A DNA stretch of 64,000 bases from Akkermansiaceae bacterium. GTDB taxonomy: Bacteria > Verrucomicrobiota > Verrucomicrobiia > Verrucomicrobiales > Akkermansiaceae. The position numbers and the translations under genes are program-made. Where the stretch lies: positions 1,597,226 through 1,661,225 of the forward strand of contig CP059069.1 of NCBI GenBank assembly GCA_017798145.1, given 5' to 3'. The notes beneath the pieces are model-generated. The model worked only from the letters and a program-made list of their open reading frames with translations. It was not told the origin of the DNA and did no database searches. Every line of letters begins with the position of its first letter. The stretch's first letter is position 1. Below, one piece after another: positions 29,879-38,461 of this stretch.

Positions 29879-29887
29879 ATTATAGCA
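29879..29887 (-). promoter_or_regulatory. Extended -10 promoter of the sulfatase operon
   Basis: On the minus strand the bases read TGCTATAAT, a textbook extended -10 (TGnTATAAT), 56 bp upstream of the first sulfatase start codon. No good -35 is visible at 17 bp, as expected for extended -10 promoters. Confidence 0.6.
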
Positions 29888-29898
29888 AACGTATTGCT
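29884..29898. promoter_or_regulatory. LacI-like palindromic operator over the sulfatase promoter
   Basis: AGCAAACGTATTGCT is an imperfect palindrome (AGCAA-5 nt-TTGCT) with a central ACGT, the style of LacI/GalR operators. It touches the -10 and fills the spacer, the right place for repression. It differs from the nine-copy dyad found elsewhere in the window, so this operon is probably under a different regulator. Confidence 0.4.
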
Positions 29899-30002
29899 CC
29901 ATCTAGTCCACAATACGACGACAAAACTAAACCTGCAGGATCGGTTGCCCTCATCGGCCAATCAGGAAACCAAATGCTGCTACAACATGCAGTGAGGAAA
30001 AC

Positions 30003-30020
30003 GGTCGGGACGGCCAGATT
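30003..30020 (-). repeat. Short second copy of the tRNA-Pro 3' end
   Basis: These 18 bases equal the acceptor and part of the T arm of the tRNA-Pro fragment at 30197-30242, in the same orientation about 195 bp away. Direct repeats of a tRNA 3' end are a typical footprint of site-specific integration. Confidence 0.55.
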
Positions 30021-30051
30021 GACTCCACTCCGTTCCGTCTAAGCTATTTCA

Positions 30052-30073
30052 AAAAATCCTCCTCCGGATTTTT
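30052..30073. terminator. Hairpin AAAAATCC/GGATTTTT, possible bidirectional terminator
   Basis: A perfect 8-bp stem with a 6-nt loop, A-rich on one side and T-rich on the other, so it could terminate in either direction. It lies between the two tRNA-Pro 3' repeats, in gene-free sequence. Confidence 0.45.
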
Positions 30074-30160
30074 ATAAGAGAAATTGCTCCGCTACGCGCG
30101 GCGGAGGCGTTCGATCGTTTCGCAGCGCGAAAGAGTTCTCACTGCCTGTCCCCGCCGAAT

Positions 30161-30188
30161 AAAAAAACCACCCGACAAGGGGTGGTTT
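30161..30188 (-). terminator. Rho-independent terminator behind the tRNA-Pro fragment
   Basis: AAACCACCC and GGGTGGTTT form a perfect 9-bp stem with a 6-nt loop. On the minus strand the stem is followed by a run of T. It lies 9 bp beyond the CCA end of the tRNA-Pro fragment, where a tRNA terminator belongs, so it was probably inherited with the original tRNA. Confidence 0.6.
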
Positions 30189-30196
30189 CTTAAAAA

Positions 30197-30242
30197 TGGT
30201 CGGGACGGCCAGATTCGAACTGACGACATCCTGCTCCCAAAA
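30197..30242 (-). tRNA. tRNA-Pro(TGG), 3' half only
   Basis: Read on the minus strand: anticodon loop TTTGGGA (anticodon TGG), the 3' anticodon-stem strand GCAGG, variable loop, a T arm GTCAG-TTCGAAT-CTGGC with full pairing, acceptor strand CGTCCCG, discriminator A and encoded CCA. The 5' half (D arm, 5' acceptor) is absent; sequence similarity stops at the anticodon loop. It is therefore non-functional. Truncation exactly there is what integration by a tyrosine recombinase leaves at the far attachment site. Confidence 0.75.
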
Positions 30243-30344
30243 GAGACCGTTTATCAACGATTGCTGGCACTGATTAGACCATTCGTTGTCATGGACACCA
30301 TGTTCGGACCATTCCTGACTTTTAGGGTTGATTCGGTGACAATT

Positions 30345-30665
30345 TTACGTGCCGGTCACTCCCGGCTTTATCATGCCGATCGCAAGTTTGTGGGCTTCCC
30401 TGACGGTGCGCACCAATCGCCTTTGTGCGTCGCTGGCCTTGCCTTCCAGATACGTTCTCGTCATGTCGCGCAAGCGCCCTGAAGTGAGGGTTTTGCCGCC
30501 GTGGATCAGATTTCAATTTCGGATTCCCGACTCGGCCAGCGTCTTGGAAACGATGCGAAAACCGGCCTCGCTGGCGCGGTTACCCGTGCGCAAGGCCTCG
30601 ACTTCCGCCGGAGTCTTGATCTGCCGCTCGGGGAAAGGCCCGTTGTCATCGGGATATCGAGAGTC
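30345..30665 (-). pseudogene. M24 peptidase (Xaa-Pro aminopeptidase-like) pseudogene
   Basis: One minus-strand frame reads FPERQIKTPAEVEALRTGNR, then ASEAGFRIVSKTLAE..., the standard N-side of M24 aminopeptidases. An in-frame TGA (30513-30515) interrupts it. The frame then goes on with LIHGGKTLTSGRLRDM and ends with AHKLAIGMIKPGVTG plus a stop, the family's helix before the catalytic core. Both ends of the catalytic pita-bread domain are missing. It lies directly next to the tRNA-Pro scar and behind the glycosidase operon. Confidence 0.7.
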
Positions 30666-30705
30666 ATACCGGCTTCACGCAAGCCGATCATCGGATCACC
30701 AGAGG

Positions 30706-32751
30706 CTAGTCTCGGTTACCGGTGACTGTCACGGCGTGTTCCGCGCCAACCGGCATGGTCTGATCGTAGAGCACATTTTCTCGAGTGTCGGTGACAACCA
30801 ACCGGATCGCATGGCCGCTGCGGCTGACATCCAGCGTATGGATGCCGCCGTAGCCGTGCAGGCGCCCGATTCTCATCGATGCCCACCCGTCGGGGAGCCG
30901 TGGTGTCGCTGCGAATGAGCGGAATCCGGTCGGCCTGAGCCCGAACATCCCTTCGATGAAAATCCTTGCGTAGAGACAGCTCTCGCCGGATAGGTGGGAC
31001 ATTCCGTGTTCGGGGAAAGCCTCGACCGCGTAAGGGACGTGACTGCCAAGCAGCCGTTGCCGGGTAAAGCTATCCAAGTATTGAATCCCCCGCTCGGTGT
31101 CTCCGGCGATGAACGTGGCGCGCAGGGCGAATAGGGTGGATCGATCCCAAAAGGTCTTGTCCTTGGCATCGGTGCGCAGCCCGTCGGAAGTCCACAACTC
31201 AGGGGAATAGACGGCATCGAGGGTGCCCTTTGCGCGATCCGTGATGCCGTAGGCCAGCGGCAGGCAGATCCAAGCCCGGAGGTTTTCCAAGCCCTCGTGG
31301 TAGCGGTAGGTTTCGAATCCGGAAACTGTCGCCCCGAAATGTTTCTCTATCGCCGCCCGCAGTTCCTCCGCCCGCTTCTGATAGATTTTGGCGCGTTCAT
31401 CGGGCAATCCGAGCTCGCGGGAAAGATGGGTGGCGGAAACAAGGGCATCATAGGCTAGCGATGAGGTCGCAAGGTTGGTCTTGCCGGCTGAGAAACGGTT
31501 CTCCAGTTCATCGGAGTCCGAGGCGATCACTCCGTCCGCTGTTTTTTTCCGATCGCAGTATTCGAGGCACCATTCAATGAGCGGCCAGACTTCGTTTGCG
31601 ATCTCCCTGTCGCCGCAGGTGAGGGCGAAACGCGTCGCTCCCTGCGCGACCATTGCGGCATCTCCGCGATCGCCGGCACCATTCCAGATCCCACGCCCTT
31701 CCGCTATGATGGACGAGGGAAGCGGATTGAAATCCGGGTTCATGTGTTTTGCAAACCAGGCAAAGGTCACGCGGGCGGATTCGATCCCGGCCGGATCGCC
31801 CAGATAGGGATGAAAGGGAGCCATATACTCCGCATTGTCGTTGCACCACATCGAGGCTAGATAGCTGTTACGGCCGCCGGGGCCTTGCATCAGTCCGCCA
31901 CGGGTGGCGTTGATCGATTCGACGGTCCGCAGCTTTGCCATGGCGAACATCCTGTTGAGCGCCGGATCCGGAGTGGTGAGCTTCATGGCGGAGTCCAACC
32001 TGTCGGCCAAGGCTTTGCGGGCTGCCCATTCCGCGCCGATGTCGGGAAACAACGCCGCGTCGGCAGGCACTGCGCCGACCGCGCCTTCGCGCCCGGAAAA
32101 TACCAGTCCCGCAGGCATGGTCGAACCCGGAGCGATGGAAAACTCCCCGGCTCCGATCCATTCGGTGCGCATCAGGTGGGGAGCCCATTTCCCATCGGCC
32201 GCAGGGATTTCCACTTCCTCGACTGTCCGTGGGATCGAGATGACCAGAGGCGAATCCCCGGTGTTCCTGAATTCCCAGCGTTCCAGAATTGCGGCCGACG
32301 CGGTCGATGCGAAAACCGTGCGCCGGATCTCAAGCGTCCCGGCAAGTGTCGTGATCGTCAGTCCTTCGCGGATGGAAACACGGACCAGCTTTTGATCCGG
32401 AAGGGGCTTGCCATCCAATGACGGCAGCGGGTCGTCCCCCGAATGGAAGGCATGTTTCACGCTGCCGTGCGTATCGTCCTTTTTCTGGCGCAACAATGGA
32501 AAGCGGACAATCCGGTTCAGCTCAGGAGCTCCGGTCGCGGAGACCTTCCACTCGATGATGGCATCCACCGTCCGCCCTCCCATCTCGATATGATCTGAAT
32601 ATTCGTCCTTTCCGGCCAACAGCGTCACGGCATCGGCGGAGATTCCGCTTTCCGCCCCGAGTGTCCAATGCTCTTCAGCGGTGAGGCTGGGTGCCGCAGC
32701 GAGGAGGATGGGGAACGCGATCGTGAGGATTCTGGGGATATTCGGAGTCAT
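30706..32751 (-). CDS. Secreted six-hairpin glycosidase-like protein
   Basis: The protein has 681 aa, with a signal peptide from the ATG at 32751 (MTPNIPRILTIAFPILLAAAP). An N-terminal beta-sandwich (about 30-255) is followed by an (alpha/alpha)6-barrel (about 270-600) with repeated Trp/Asp/Glu-rich helices: LASMWCNDNAEYMAPFHPYL, SIIAEGRGIWNGAGDRGDA, HLSGESCLYARIF. A small C-terminal beta domain follows. This is the six-hairpin layout of rhamnosidase- and GH63/GH95-like hydrolases; acidic residues in the GAGDRGD and HLSGES blocks are candidate catalysts. Last gene of the 40633-30706 operon, 19 bp after the acetylesterase homologue. The exact GH family is not assigned. Confidence 0.8.
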   Translation of the reverse strand: MTPNIPRILTIAFPILLAAAPSLTAEEHWTLGAESGISADAVTLLAGKDEYSDHIEMGGRTVDAIIEWKVSATGAPELNRIVRFPLLRQKKDDTHGSVKHAFHSGDDPLPSLDGKPLPDQKLVRVSIREGLTITTLAGTLEIRRTVFASTASAAILERWEFRNTGDSPLVISIPRTVEEVEIPAADGKWAPHLMRTEWIGAGEFSIAPGSTMPAGLVFSGREGAVGAVPADAALFPDIGAEWAARKALADRLDSAMKLTTPDPALNRMFAMAKLRTVESINATRGGLMQGPGGRNSYLASMWCNDNAEYMAPFHPYLGDPAGIESARVTFAWFAKHMNPDFNPLPSSIIAEGRGIWNGAGDRGDAAMVAQGATRFALTCGDREIANEVWPLIEWCLEYCDRKKTADGVIASDSDELENRFSAGKTNLATSSLAYDALVSATHLSRELGLPDERAKIYQKRAEELRAAIEKHFGATVSGFETYRYHEGLENLRAWICLPLAYGITDRAKGTLDAVYSPELWTSDGLRTDAKDKTFWDRSTLFALRATFIAGDTERGIQYLDSFTRQRLLGSHVPYAVEAFPEHGMSHLSGESCLYARIFIEGMFGLRPTGFRSFAATPRLPDGWASMRIGRLHGYGGIHTLDVSRSGHAIRLVVTDTRENVLYDQTMPVGAEHAVTVTGNRD

Positions 32752-32770
32752 GACAGTGGGGAGATTGGAA

Positions 32771-34342
32771 TCAATCGACATCCGTCCGGAAGGGCGAGGC
32801 GGGAAGGCCTTCTCTATTGAAGAGGTTGACGTCGGGGACGTTCGCCCAACCATAGCGGACGGCTTGCGGATCGGCCACGCCATCGGCGGATACGACTATC
32901 GTGGAACCTTCGATTTCCGCCCTGGCGGGCACGAATTCCTTGTCCTTCCCGGCAATGGTGAATCCTTTGAGCGGCCCGTCTTTTGCCATCAATCCACCGC
33001 CAACGTGCTGGAAGCTGAGAATGATTTTTCCGATTTCCACCTTCATCGAATCGTAGAGCGGACCCGAGTATTCGATGGCCTCGCCGTAGGCTAGGGCGCG
33101 GGCGGCGATAGCGAGGCGCTGGCCGACGGGTTCCTTTTGCTTGGGGTGGATGTCATCGGCGTCGCCGAAATCCGTGGTGACCGTCATCGCGGTGTTCTTG
33201 ACTTTGCCAAGGGAGAGGAACTGCGCCTCGCGGATCTCGGGCGGCATCCCACCCCAGGGTGCGACCTGGACGTAGAGGAAGGGAAAATCGCCTTGCTTCC
33301 AACGCGTCCGCCAGTCGGCGATCATCGCGGGGAAAAGTGTTAGATATTCCTTCGCGCGGCCGGAGTTCGACTCTCCCTGATACCAGAGGACACCCTTGAT
33401 GCCGTAGGGGACAAGCGGGGCGATCATACCGTTGAAGAGGACTGCGGGATCGGTGGGCTGGCCTTCGGGCGGCACGGGAGCCTTGGGCGGACGCGGGGGT
33501 CTGGGCCGGCGGGGCGCGGGCTGGCCGGCCTCCTTGGCTTTTGCCACAGCCTCATTCCATGCCTTGAGCTTTTCCTTTTGCACCTTGGCTTTGGTCTCGT
33601 TCCATTCAGCCAACCGTGTCTCATGCTCGGCGAGTTTCGCGGGATATGTGGCGGTTTCGGCTTCGTAGTTTTCCCGCCTGCGGATGACGGCATCGACGTA
33701 TTCCTGCATTACGGGATCCGTTTTCAGCCCTTCGAGGCTGGTCCATGCCTGCGCGGGTGTGGCGCCTAAGGCGGAATGGATCAAGCCGATCGGCACGCCG
33801 AGCTTGCGGTGGATGTCACGGGCGAAGAAGTAGCCGACTCCGGAGAATTCGTTGACGGTTTCGGGCGAGCAAGCGATCCAAGCTCCTTTCGCTTCCGCAA
33901 GCGGGGTTAAGGAAACGGTGACTGGCACCTTGAAGGAGCGGATTTCCGGGTAGTTCGCTTTCGGAGCCTCCTCCGCAGCGTTGTGCACCCTTGAGAAAAG
34001 CAGGTTCATGTTCGATTGCCCGGAGCAGAGCCAGACCTCGCCGACGAGCAGGTTGTTCACGGTGACGGTGTTGTCGCCGGTAAGGGTCATGGTGAAGGGG
34101 CCGCCTTCCTTGAGGGGGTCGAGATGCACACTCCACTTGCCATTGGCGGCGGTGGTGGTCGCCTTCTGCCCCTGGAACTCGACCGTGACCTTCTCGCCAT
34201 CGCGGGCGGTGCCCCAGACCGGGATCGCCTGTCCACGTTGCAACACCGCACCGTCGGAGAACAGTGTGTTAGGCTTTACCTCGGCGCACAGCGAGCTGGT
34301 TAAAGCCGCAGCTATGGCGAGGACGGAGAAGTTAGGGTGCAT
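32771..34342 (-). CDS. Sialate O-acetylesterase family protein
   Basis: A secreted SGNH/SASA esterase of 523 aa. A signal peptide (MHPNFSVLAIAAALTSSLCA) precedes a jelly-roll opening LFSDGAVLQRGQAIPVWG, nucleophile block VWLCSGQSNM (Ser110), block III GVLWYQGESNS, and a DxxH pair in ADDIHPKQK. A long charged helical insert (about 240-310, Lys/Glu/Pro-rich) is unusual for the family. It removes acetyl groups, most likely from a polysaccharide in this operon. The frame is open further upstream, but the ATG at 34342 fits the signal peptide and leaves 7 bp after the previous gene. Confidence 0.92.
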   Translation of the reverse strand: MHPNFSVLAIAAALTSSLCAEVKPNTLFSDGAVLQRGQAIPVWGTARDGEKVTVEFQGQKATTTAANGKWSVHLDPLKEGGPFTMTLTGDNTVTVNNLLVGEVWLCSGQSNMNLLFSRVHNAAEEAPKANYPEIRSFKVPVTVSLTPLAEAKGAWIACSPETVNEFSGVGYFFARDIHRKLGVPIGLIHSALGATPAQAWTSLEGLKTDPVMQEYVDAVIRRRENYEAETATYPAKLAEHETRLAEWNETKAKVQKEKLKAWNEAVAKAKEAGQPAPRRPRPPRPPKAPVPPEGQPTDPAVLFNGMIAPLVPYGIKGVLWYQGESNSGRAKEYLTLFPAMIADWRTRWKQGDFPFLYVQVAPWGGMPPEIREAQFLSLGKVKNTAMTVTTDFGDADDIHPKQKEPVGQRLAIAARALAYGEAIEYSGPLYDSMKVEIGKIILSFQHVGGGLMAKDGPLKGFTIAGKDKEFVPARAEIEGSTIVVSADGVADPQAVRYGWANVPDVNLFNREGLPASPFRTDVD

Positions 34343-34349
34343 GTCTTGA

Positions 34350-36200
34350 CTACTTGGGCTGACCCAGGGTTTTGAGACGTTCGAGAATTTCCACGGCGCG
34401 TTTCGCTTCTTCGGTGCGGCGGTATTCAAGGCGCGCCTTCGCATCGTCTTTTCTCTCTTTATCAATCTCACGCGAGATGGGTTTCACGGCCGGGTCCTCT
34501 TCTTCGGGCAAGTCCCAGTCATCGGTGCGGAAGCTCGCCAGCGGGATATCCTGATCCCCGTTGCACTTGAGGTTGCCGATCGGGCAGTTCCCCCAGGCGT
34601 AGCGGACGGCGACGGGCTTTTCCACCAGCGGGCTCCAGACCTGGATCGTCCGGTTGGCTTGCTGGCGGGCGTCTTTCTTTTCCCAGGCCTGAAAGCGGGC
34701 ATGGGCCATGTAGAACTTGCCGTCCTCGCCGGCGATCGAGAAACCGCGCGGAATTTTCTCCCCGTCGTCCGGCAGCACCCTCCCGTCGAAGGTAAGAACC
34801 ATCATGTCGTCCTTGGGCTCCGCCGAAACCAGATTCACCGATTTCCAATCGAATCCTTTGACCTCGTAAACCTCACTGAGCGCCCAGCGTGCCGCACGCC
34901 AGCCGTGCTCGCGTTTCTTGTTCGGATGCAGGCCGGGTGCCTGCACGTCATATCCCGGGATGAACACCGCGGGCCCCGTGCCCGCGGCCTCGGCAAGCCC
35001 AAGCCGCTGTGATTCGCGGATGTAGGGCCCGGTATCGATCGATCTCTCCTCGAAATTTTCCCCGTTCTGCATCTGCCCGCCATCGGCGCAAAAACCGATG
35101 ATCCCGACGGCCAGATTCGGATCGTTGAAGTCCTCGCGCCAGCCCTCGACCATGAGTTCCATCAGCTTGCGGTAGCGTTTGGGCCGGCAGTTGTCCCCTA
35201 TCGTGTTGTTGTAACCCTGGTGGAACAACACGCCCTTGATGTTGTAGCCCTTGAAGACGCCGAAATAGCCGTTGTGCACGCTGGCCATGTCACTCGGGCT
35301 TTTCCCCGGCACGTTCCATGAGCGCAGGTTCTTCGGATCGGGTCTTTCCGGCTCGGGTTGTTTCAATCTCTTGGCGCGTGCCTTTTCGGCCTCCCAGATG
35401 CGGTCCGCTTCGGCCTCGGGGTCGAAGGCGGCCATCCGGGCTTTCACGTGGTCCGCGTATCGCTTGGTCAGCGGATCCTCATCGAACTTGTGGAGCGGCA
35501 CCATGCTTTCGATCGAAGCCCCTCCCCGCGCGACCTTGATCAGGCCGATCGGGATGCCGACCGAGCGCTGGACGTTCGAGCCGAACACGTAGCCGATGCC
35601 GGAAAACTCGGCCGCCGTCTCCGGGCTGGAGACCACCCAACCGCCGGTGGTCACCGCATCGGGTAGGATGTCATCCTGGAGTGACGCCTGTTCGTTGGTG
35701 GAGATCGAAAATAGCCGCAGGTTGGGAATGTTCGCCTGGGCGGCCAGGGTCCGGCCATTGGTGCTTTGCAGGGGGAAAGCCATGTTGCTCTGCCCGTGCA
35801 TCACCCACACGTCGCCAACGACGATGTTCGACAGCTCCACCTTCTCGGTGCCGGAGTTGACGGTCAGGGTCTGCGGTTCGGCGCTGGCTTCCCGTTCGGG
35901 CAGGGTCACCTCCCAGCGCCCTTTGCCGGCGTAGGCCTCGCTTTGTCCGAAGACATTCACGGGTGCCGCTTTCGCCACGACGGCGGTGGCGGTGTCCGTG
36001 CCGAGTTTCACGGAAACCTCGTCACCGGGTTTTCCCCAGCCCCAGATCTTGATCGGTTTGCCGCGCTGCAGGACCATGTCGCTGGAGAAGATATTGTGAA
36101 GCTTGAGGATCTTTGCTTGGGCTGCCACTTGTGCGGAAGCAAGCGGAGTGAGGAGCACCATGCAGAGCATGGCAGCGAGCGAGCGGATGGTTGTTTTCAT
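34350..36200 (-). CDS. Sialate O-acetylesterase-like protein
   Basis: A secreted protein of 616 aa in the SASA/SGNH fold. Signal peptide MKTTIRSLAAMLCMVLLTPL; opening LHNIFSSDMVLQRGKPIKIWGWG; nucleophile block VWVMHGQSNMAF; block III GVLFHQGYNN, where family members usually have GE, so the acid partner has changed; catalytic-type His in DVQAPGLHPNKKREHG. It is a close paralogue of the gene at 48243-50129. It sits 19 bp after the DUF6288-like gene and 7 bp before the next acetylesterase homologue, inside the operon. Confidence 0.87.
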   Translation of the reverse strand: MKTTIRSLAAMLCMVLLTPLASAQVAAQAKILKLHNIFSSDMVLQRGKPIKIWGWGKPGDEVSVKLGTDTATAVVAKAAPVNVFGQSEAYAGKGRWEVTLPEREASAEPQTLTVNSGTEKVELSNIVVGDVWVMHGQSNMAFPLQSTNGRTLAAQANIPNLRLFSISTNEQASLQDDILPDAVTTGGWVVSSPETAAEFSGIGYVFGSNVQRSVGIPIGLIKVARGGASIESMVPLHKFDEDPLTKRYADHVKARMAAFDPEAEADRIWEAEKARAKRLKQPEPERPDPKNLRSWNVPGKSPSDMASVHNGYFGVFKGYNIKGVLFHQGYNNTIGDNCRPKRYRKLMELMVEGWREDFNDPNLAVGIIGFCADGGQMQNGENFEERSIDTGPYIRESQRLGLAEAAGTGPAVFIPGYDVQAPGLHPNKKREHGWRAARWALSEVYEVKGFDWKSVNLVSAEPKDDMMVLTFDGRVLPDDGEKIPRGFSIAGEDGKFYMAHARFQAWEKKDARQQANRTIQVWSPLVEKPVAVRYAWGNCPIGNLKCNGDQDIPLASFRTDDWDLPEEEDPAVKPISREIDKERKDDAKARLEYRRTEEAKRAVEILERLKTLGQPK

Positions 36201-36219
36201 GAGGTCAAATGGGGTGAGT

Positions 36220-38454
36220 TTATTTTCCTGCGGCAATCGCCTCCTGCATGGAAATCAGTTTACGCGGTGGATTCGGATCGCCCTCAACGGCTTTCACCAT
36301 CGCTTGATACAGGTTCCCCGCACGCTTGAAATTCGTATCTTTCAGGCCTGCTTGATACTTTTCCAAAGCCCCCTTCGCCGCGGAACCGTAGGCGGAGAGC
36401 GCCACCCAGGTGGCGCGGTGGCAGAACATGGCTTTCGATTTGGGGCGGAACTCGGGGATCCTCAGCGCGTAGTCGAGACCCTCCCTGATGTTCAGGCTCG
36501 CCAGCAGAGCGATGGCCGGACCGACGTCCTGCTGGGGCGCGCTGTAGCTTGTCCAGTCGGGATCCTTGCCTTCGATCACGTGGATGACACTGTCCGCCAC
36601 GAGGTGGAAGTCTTCCAGCGGCATCCCCACCAGCATATCCATGCCGTATCCCCTCGGATGTTGGTCCCGGTCACCCGCCAACCTGAGCGCGACCCGGTAA
36701 AGCAGCTCTTTGTCAGTCACCAGATCCGACTGAAAAGGATGCGCGCAAAGGGTGTTGAGGAGCTTTCCAAAGTTCACCTCTTCGGTGGTGTCAGCCAACT
36801 TGAGAAGATCCATGTAGTATTTCTGTGCGGGCGCTCCCATGTAGGCGATCGACTGGGCCGCGGCTTCCCGGAGTTCTTCGGATTCCTTCGAATCTGTCAG
36901 GACTGCACCGATCGCAGGAAGCAGCGGCAGTTTGACTTCGGGCTTGATCCACCAACCGAACTGGCTGATGGCCGTCATTTTCTGCTGATCCGTGCCGGTC
37001 TTGAGCCATTCCACGTAAGAGGGCGTCAGTTCCTCCCTGTGGGAGCCCAGTGCCCCTATCGCCATGCGCCTGATCTGGGGCATGGGATGGCTGTTGGAAA
37101 TCTCCAGAATCTCCTTCGGGCTCTTGTCCTTCAGATCGGTCTTGCTGACCATGATCGTTTCCATGACCTCATCGCCCTTCGCCCAAATGGAGGGGTCCAT
37201 CTCACGGCCGGTGACGATGAGCGCCTTGCGCCCGAGGCAGTGGTTCAGAAGCGCCACGCCATCGATGTTTCCCGCCTTGTCATCGCCGGACCATGTGCCG
37301 TCACCATGGCGACGCATGTTGTAGAACCAGAGGGTTCGCTTGAAATGCTCGCTGGTCACTTCGGGACCCGAGCGGGCGGCTCCGATCGACGTCCACAATG
37401 GGTTGAAGAAGGCGCTTGCATGCCCTTGCTCCAGCTCATCGTAACTGGTGGCCGAGCAGATGGAATAGAACCTGGTCCCGGCTTTGTCGCCCAGCAGTTC
37501 GAGACAAACGGCCGCGGATCCGCTCATGCCGTTGTTGTTGAATCCGGCACTGTTGGAACTTCCCATACCATAGGGAAACGTCCCCTTGCCCACGTATATC
37601 TGGATATGGCTGTTTGTTGTCCGAATGGCCGCATCGAGCTTCGGATCGTTGACGCCCGCCTTCCTGGCCATGAGCATTCCCATCATGCAACTGAGCGTGG
37701 TCTGGTTCATCGGGCCGTAGCCGGGAATCCTGTTGAAATTGTTAGGGTCAGCCACACGGTGTCCGTAAACCCCGCGGCTATCCTGTCCCTTGGCGAGGCT
37801 CAAGGCCAGGGAGCGCAAGGCGGGCATGACGGACTCGTCCTTGGTCAGCATGTAATACTCCGCCAAAACGATGGCCCTGTAACCCCAATACCATGTGCAG
37901 TATTGGTGGGGAGACAGAAGTTCGCCATCGCCTTTCGCCCAGTCCTTGTTGCGTATCGATTCAAAGGCGGCCTCCATGTATTTCTTCTCGCCGGTCGCCA
38001 TCAGGGCGAGTTCCTCGATGGCGAGCCGGTCTCCATGACCTTCCATCAGGCGCTCGGCCGTCATGGTGATGATCCTGTCGGTCTTGGCGCATGAGAACGG
38101 CGCGGTCTTGCTGTAGCTCCCCAGAACCGGCAGCGTGATGGTGACGGTTTTGTTGCCTTTGAGCATGAGGGTCATTTTCCCGCCGGCTTCTTCCGTTTCC
38201 GCAAGGTCAATGGCTGCCGCCATGTCACGGCTGGCGTCCTTGAAAGCGGTGTTTCCCACGCCGACAATCACTTCCCCTTTCTTGAGAAAACCTTCGGCGG
38301 GTGATTGCTCCTGAACACCTGCAACCTGGATCTGATTCTTCGAAACGGAACCGATGATCCCCGTGGGACCAACGATGGTGCCTGCCACTTCATTTTTGTC
38401 CGCCGCAAAGGAAAGGGCACCCGTGAGGAGCAGGATGCTGATGATGTTTCTCAT
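36220..38454 (-). CDS. Secreted PDZ / helical-toroid protein (DUF6288-like)
   Basis: The protein has 744 aa. A signal peptide (MRNIISILLLTGALSFA) is followed by a PDZ-like domain (about 20-105: GPTGIIG, GVQEQSPAEGFLKKGEVIVGVG). An alpha/alpha-toroid (about 115-480) carries MMGMLMARKAG and YWGYRAIVLAEYYMLTKDE, and a HEAT-like C-terminus (about 480-740) completes it. This matches the uncharacterised DUF6288 group of Verrucomicrobia and Planctomycetes. It is probably periplasmic and follows the transglutaminase-like gene by 7 bp. The role is unknown; a toroid next to a glycosidase and esterases suggests carbohydrate binding or processing. Confidence 0.82.
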   Translation of the reverse strand: MRNIISILLLTGALSFAADKNEVAGTIVGPTGIIGSVSKNQIQVAGVQEQSPAEGFLKKGEVIVGVGNTAFKDASRDMAAAIDLAETEEAGGKMTLMLKGNKTVTITLPVLGSYSKTAPFSCAKTDRIITMTAERLMEGHGDRLAIEELALMATGEKKYMEAAFESIRNKDWAKGDGELLSPHQYCTWYWGYRAIVLAEYYMLTKDESVMPALRSLALSLAKGQDSRGVYGHRVADPNNFNRIPGYGPMNQTTLSCMMGMLMARKAGVNDPKLDAAIRTTNSHIQIYVGKGTFPYGMGSSNSAGFNNNGMSGSAAVCLELLGDKAGTRFYSICSATSYDELEQGHASAFFNPLWTSIGAARSGPEVTSEHFKRTLWFYNMRRHGDGTWSGDDKAGNIDGVALLNHCLGRKALIVTGREMDPSIWAKGDEVMETIMVSKTDLKDKSPKEILEISNSHPMPQIRRMAIGALGSHREELTPSYVEWLKTGTDQQKMTAISQFGWWIKPEVKLPLLPAIGAVLTDSKESEELREAAAQSIAYMGAPAQKYYMDLLKLADTTEEVNFGKLLNTLCAHPFQSDLVTDKELLYRVALRLAGDRDQHPRGYGMDMLVGMPLEDFHLVADSVIHVIEGKDPDWTSYSAPQQDVGPAIALLASLNIREGLDYALRIPEFRPKSKAMFCHRATWVALSAYGSAAKGALEKYQAGLKDTNFKRAGNLYQAMVKAVEGDPNPPRKLISMQEAIAAGK

Positions 38455-38461
38455 ACGTTCC

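Noticed and set aside
30072-30257. 61-aa minus-strand frame over the tRNA-Pro fragment
   Set aside because: It translates the tRNA 3' half and terminator; such frames are typical artefacts at tRNA genes.
30197-30300. Complete tRNA-Pro
   Set aside because: No D arm or 5' acceptor strand can be found on the 5' side; only the 3' half exists.
36103-38094. 663-aa plus-strand frame opposite the DUF6288-like gene
   Set aside because: Shadow frame; the minus-strand protein has signal peptide, PDZ and toroid.
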